From positions 9,341 through 25,199 of the forward strand of contig PCUH01000318.1 of the NCBI GenBank assembly GCA_002770955.1: 15,859 nt of DNA. Reading direction: 5' to 3'. This stretch comes from Flavobacteriales bacterium CG18_big_fil_WC_8_21_14_2_50_32_9 (GTDB lineage Bacteria; Bacteroidota; Bacteroidia; Flavobacteriales_E; Vicingaceae). The position numbers and the translations under genes were made by a program. Positions 15,174 through 15,859 of this stretch are shown piece after piece (positions within the stretch are counted from its first letter, which is position 1; each line of letters begins with the position of its first letter). The notes beneath the pieces were generated by a model. It did not search any database, had not been told where the DNA came from, and saw only the letters and a program-made list of their open reading frames with translations.

Positions 15174-15561
15174 TAAAGTAACTTATATTAAACTAAAACA
15201 TTCACAAATTTCATATTCACATAAAAACATCTACCTCTTGGTATTTGAAGATGATTATGAAATAGAAATTCAAGATGCAGTTGAAATAGACAAAGCTTTT
15301 ATCGAGTTGTTAAAAGGAAAAGAATTTTCTGTATTAGTAGACACACAAAAAAAATTCTCAAGTATTTCAAACGAAGCACGTAATTTTTTTGCCACAGACC
15401 CAGAAATTTTACCTTTTCGAAAAAAAATTGCAATTGTTGTTGATAATATGCCAACAAAATTATTAGCCAATTTTTTTATTCGTTTTAATAAACCCCAAAC
15501 TCCTACTAGGTTATTTACAAATTATGATAAAGCAGTGAGTTGGCTCGAAGAAGAAAATTAA
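15166..15561 (+). CDS. STAS/SpoIIAA-like protein, DUF7793-like (131 aa)
   Basis: A small cytoplasmic alpha/beta protein. The pattern fits a STAS or SpoIIAA-like fold: early beta strands (IYLLVFED), DAVEIDKAFIELLKGKEFSV leading to LVDTQKKFSSISNEARNFFA (57-76), then KKIAIVVDNMPTKLLANFFI (86-105), NKPQTPTRLF and a terminal helix AVSWLEEE. Similar proteins occur in Bacteroidota next to regulatory genes, but the function is unknown to me. The ATG lies within the end of the zinc-ribbon gene (8-nt overlap), so the two share an mRNA. DUF7793 is named from memory of the pattern only. Confidence 0.75.
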   Translation: MIDKVTYIKLKHSQISYSHKNIYLLVFEDDYEIEIQDAVEIDKAFIELLKGKEFSVLVDTQKKFSSISNEARNFFATDPEILPFRKKIAIVVDNMPTKLLANFFIRFNKPQTPTRLFTNYDKAVSWLEEEN

Positions 15562-15745
15562 TATGTAATGCTCTGCTATCTGTTATATGTAATGCACTGT
15601 TGTTGCTAACACCTCCGTAATCCCCCGTAATCGCTAAGCAGAATCGTAAGCATTTTAGGGAAGGGCTTAGTGATGTGATTTTAAAACTTCATTTCACAAA
15701 AATACTTTTTTTTATAACGTATTATATTTACCCTGACCAAAGGGG

Positions 15746-15830
15746 TTCACGACAAATTTCCCTTTTCGCCTTAAGACCTTCAAGGTTTTTAAAACCTTGA
15801 AGGTCTATGATAAGGGGGATTTGTCGTACA
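15746..15830. mobile_element. Foldback element C (85 bp) sharing terminal repeats with element B
   Basis: The ends TTCACGACAAATTTCCC (left) and the inverse of TGTACGACAAATCCCCC (right) match the terminal repeats of element B. The centre is a different, perfect 33-bp palindrome: AGACCTTCAAGGTTTT (15774-15789), one T, and its inverse (15791-15806). That palindrome resembles a hairpin I recall as common in Bacteroidota genomes. No open frame is present. Between 15562 and 15745 the only repeat seen is ATATGTAATGC twice (15561, 15585). Confidence 0.65.
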
Positions 15831-15859
15831 CCCAACCAAAGTAAGCACACACAACGCCA

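Noticed and set aside
15561..15595. Direct repeat ATATGTAATGC as a possible attachment site
   Set aside because: Only two 11-bp copies lie 24 bp apart, with no integrase or element between them; chance in AT-rich DNA is likely.

Overview
The window is AT-rich, gene-dense DNA from a member of the Bacteroidota, most likely a Flavobacteriales-like bacterium. Support comes from TPR/PD40/OmpA-type envelope proteins, TAnnTTTG promoter elements (the Bacteroidota sigma factor type), start regions without Shine-Dalgarno sequences, a FeoA-FeoB pair, an MlaE/MlaF-type pair, and intergenic hairpin arrays common in this phylum. The species cannot be named from sequence alone.

Region 1 (1-6301, minus strand): three paralogous envelope proteins, each with a signal peptide, TPR region and PD40 beta-propeller, then a regulatory-type beta domain and a divergent OmpA-like C-terminus where visible. 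The first runs off the left edge. The other two are 29 bp apart and probably co-transcribed from a near-perfect promoter at 6226-6256. A cluster of degenerate hairpin repeats separates them from the first.

Region 2 (6302-10070): a lipoyl-dependent E2 acyltransferase (minus), a secreted DUF6973-like protein (plus) whose stop codon lies inside a foldback element, and a lipid-transport ABC permease/ATPase pair (minus, 4-nt overlap).

Region 3 (10071-10769): about 700 bp without a clear gene, filled with short palindromes resembling REP/BIME arrays.

Region 4 (10770-13184, plus): a 45-codon lipoprotein gene, then feoA-feoB for ferrous iron uptake behind a 19-bp palindrome that looks like a metalloregulator operator.

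Region 5 (13185-15859): a MITE-like foldback element, a 38-bp palindrome, an SprT-like metalloprotease gene converging on a YhbP-like flavin-fold gene with overlapping 3' ends, an overlapping pair encoding a small zinc-ribbon protein and a STAS/SpoIIAA-like protein, and a second foldback element sharing terminal inverted repeats with the first.

No complete defence system, CRISPR array, RNA gene or transposase was seen. The most notable signals are the three foldback elements, the REP-like array, the missed small lipoprotein and the Feo operator. None amounts to a demonstrable new system.
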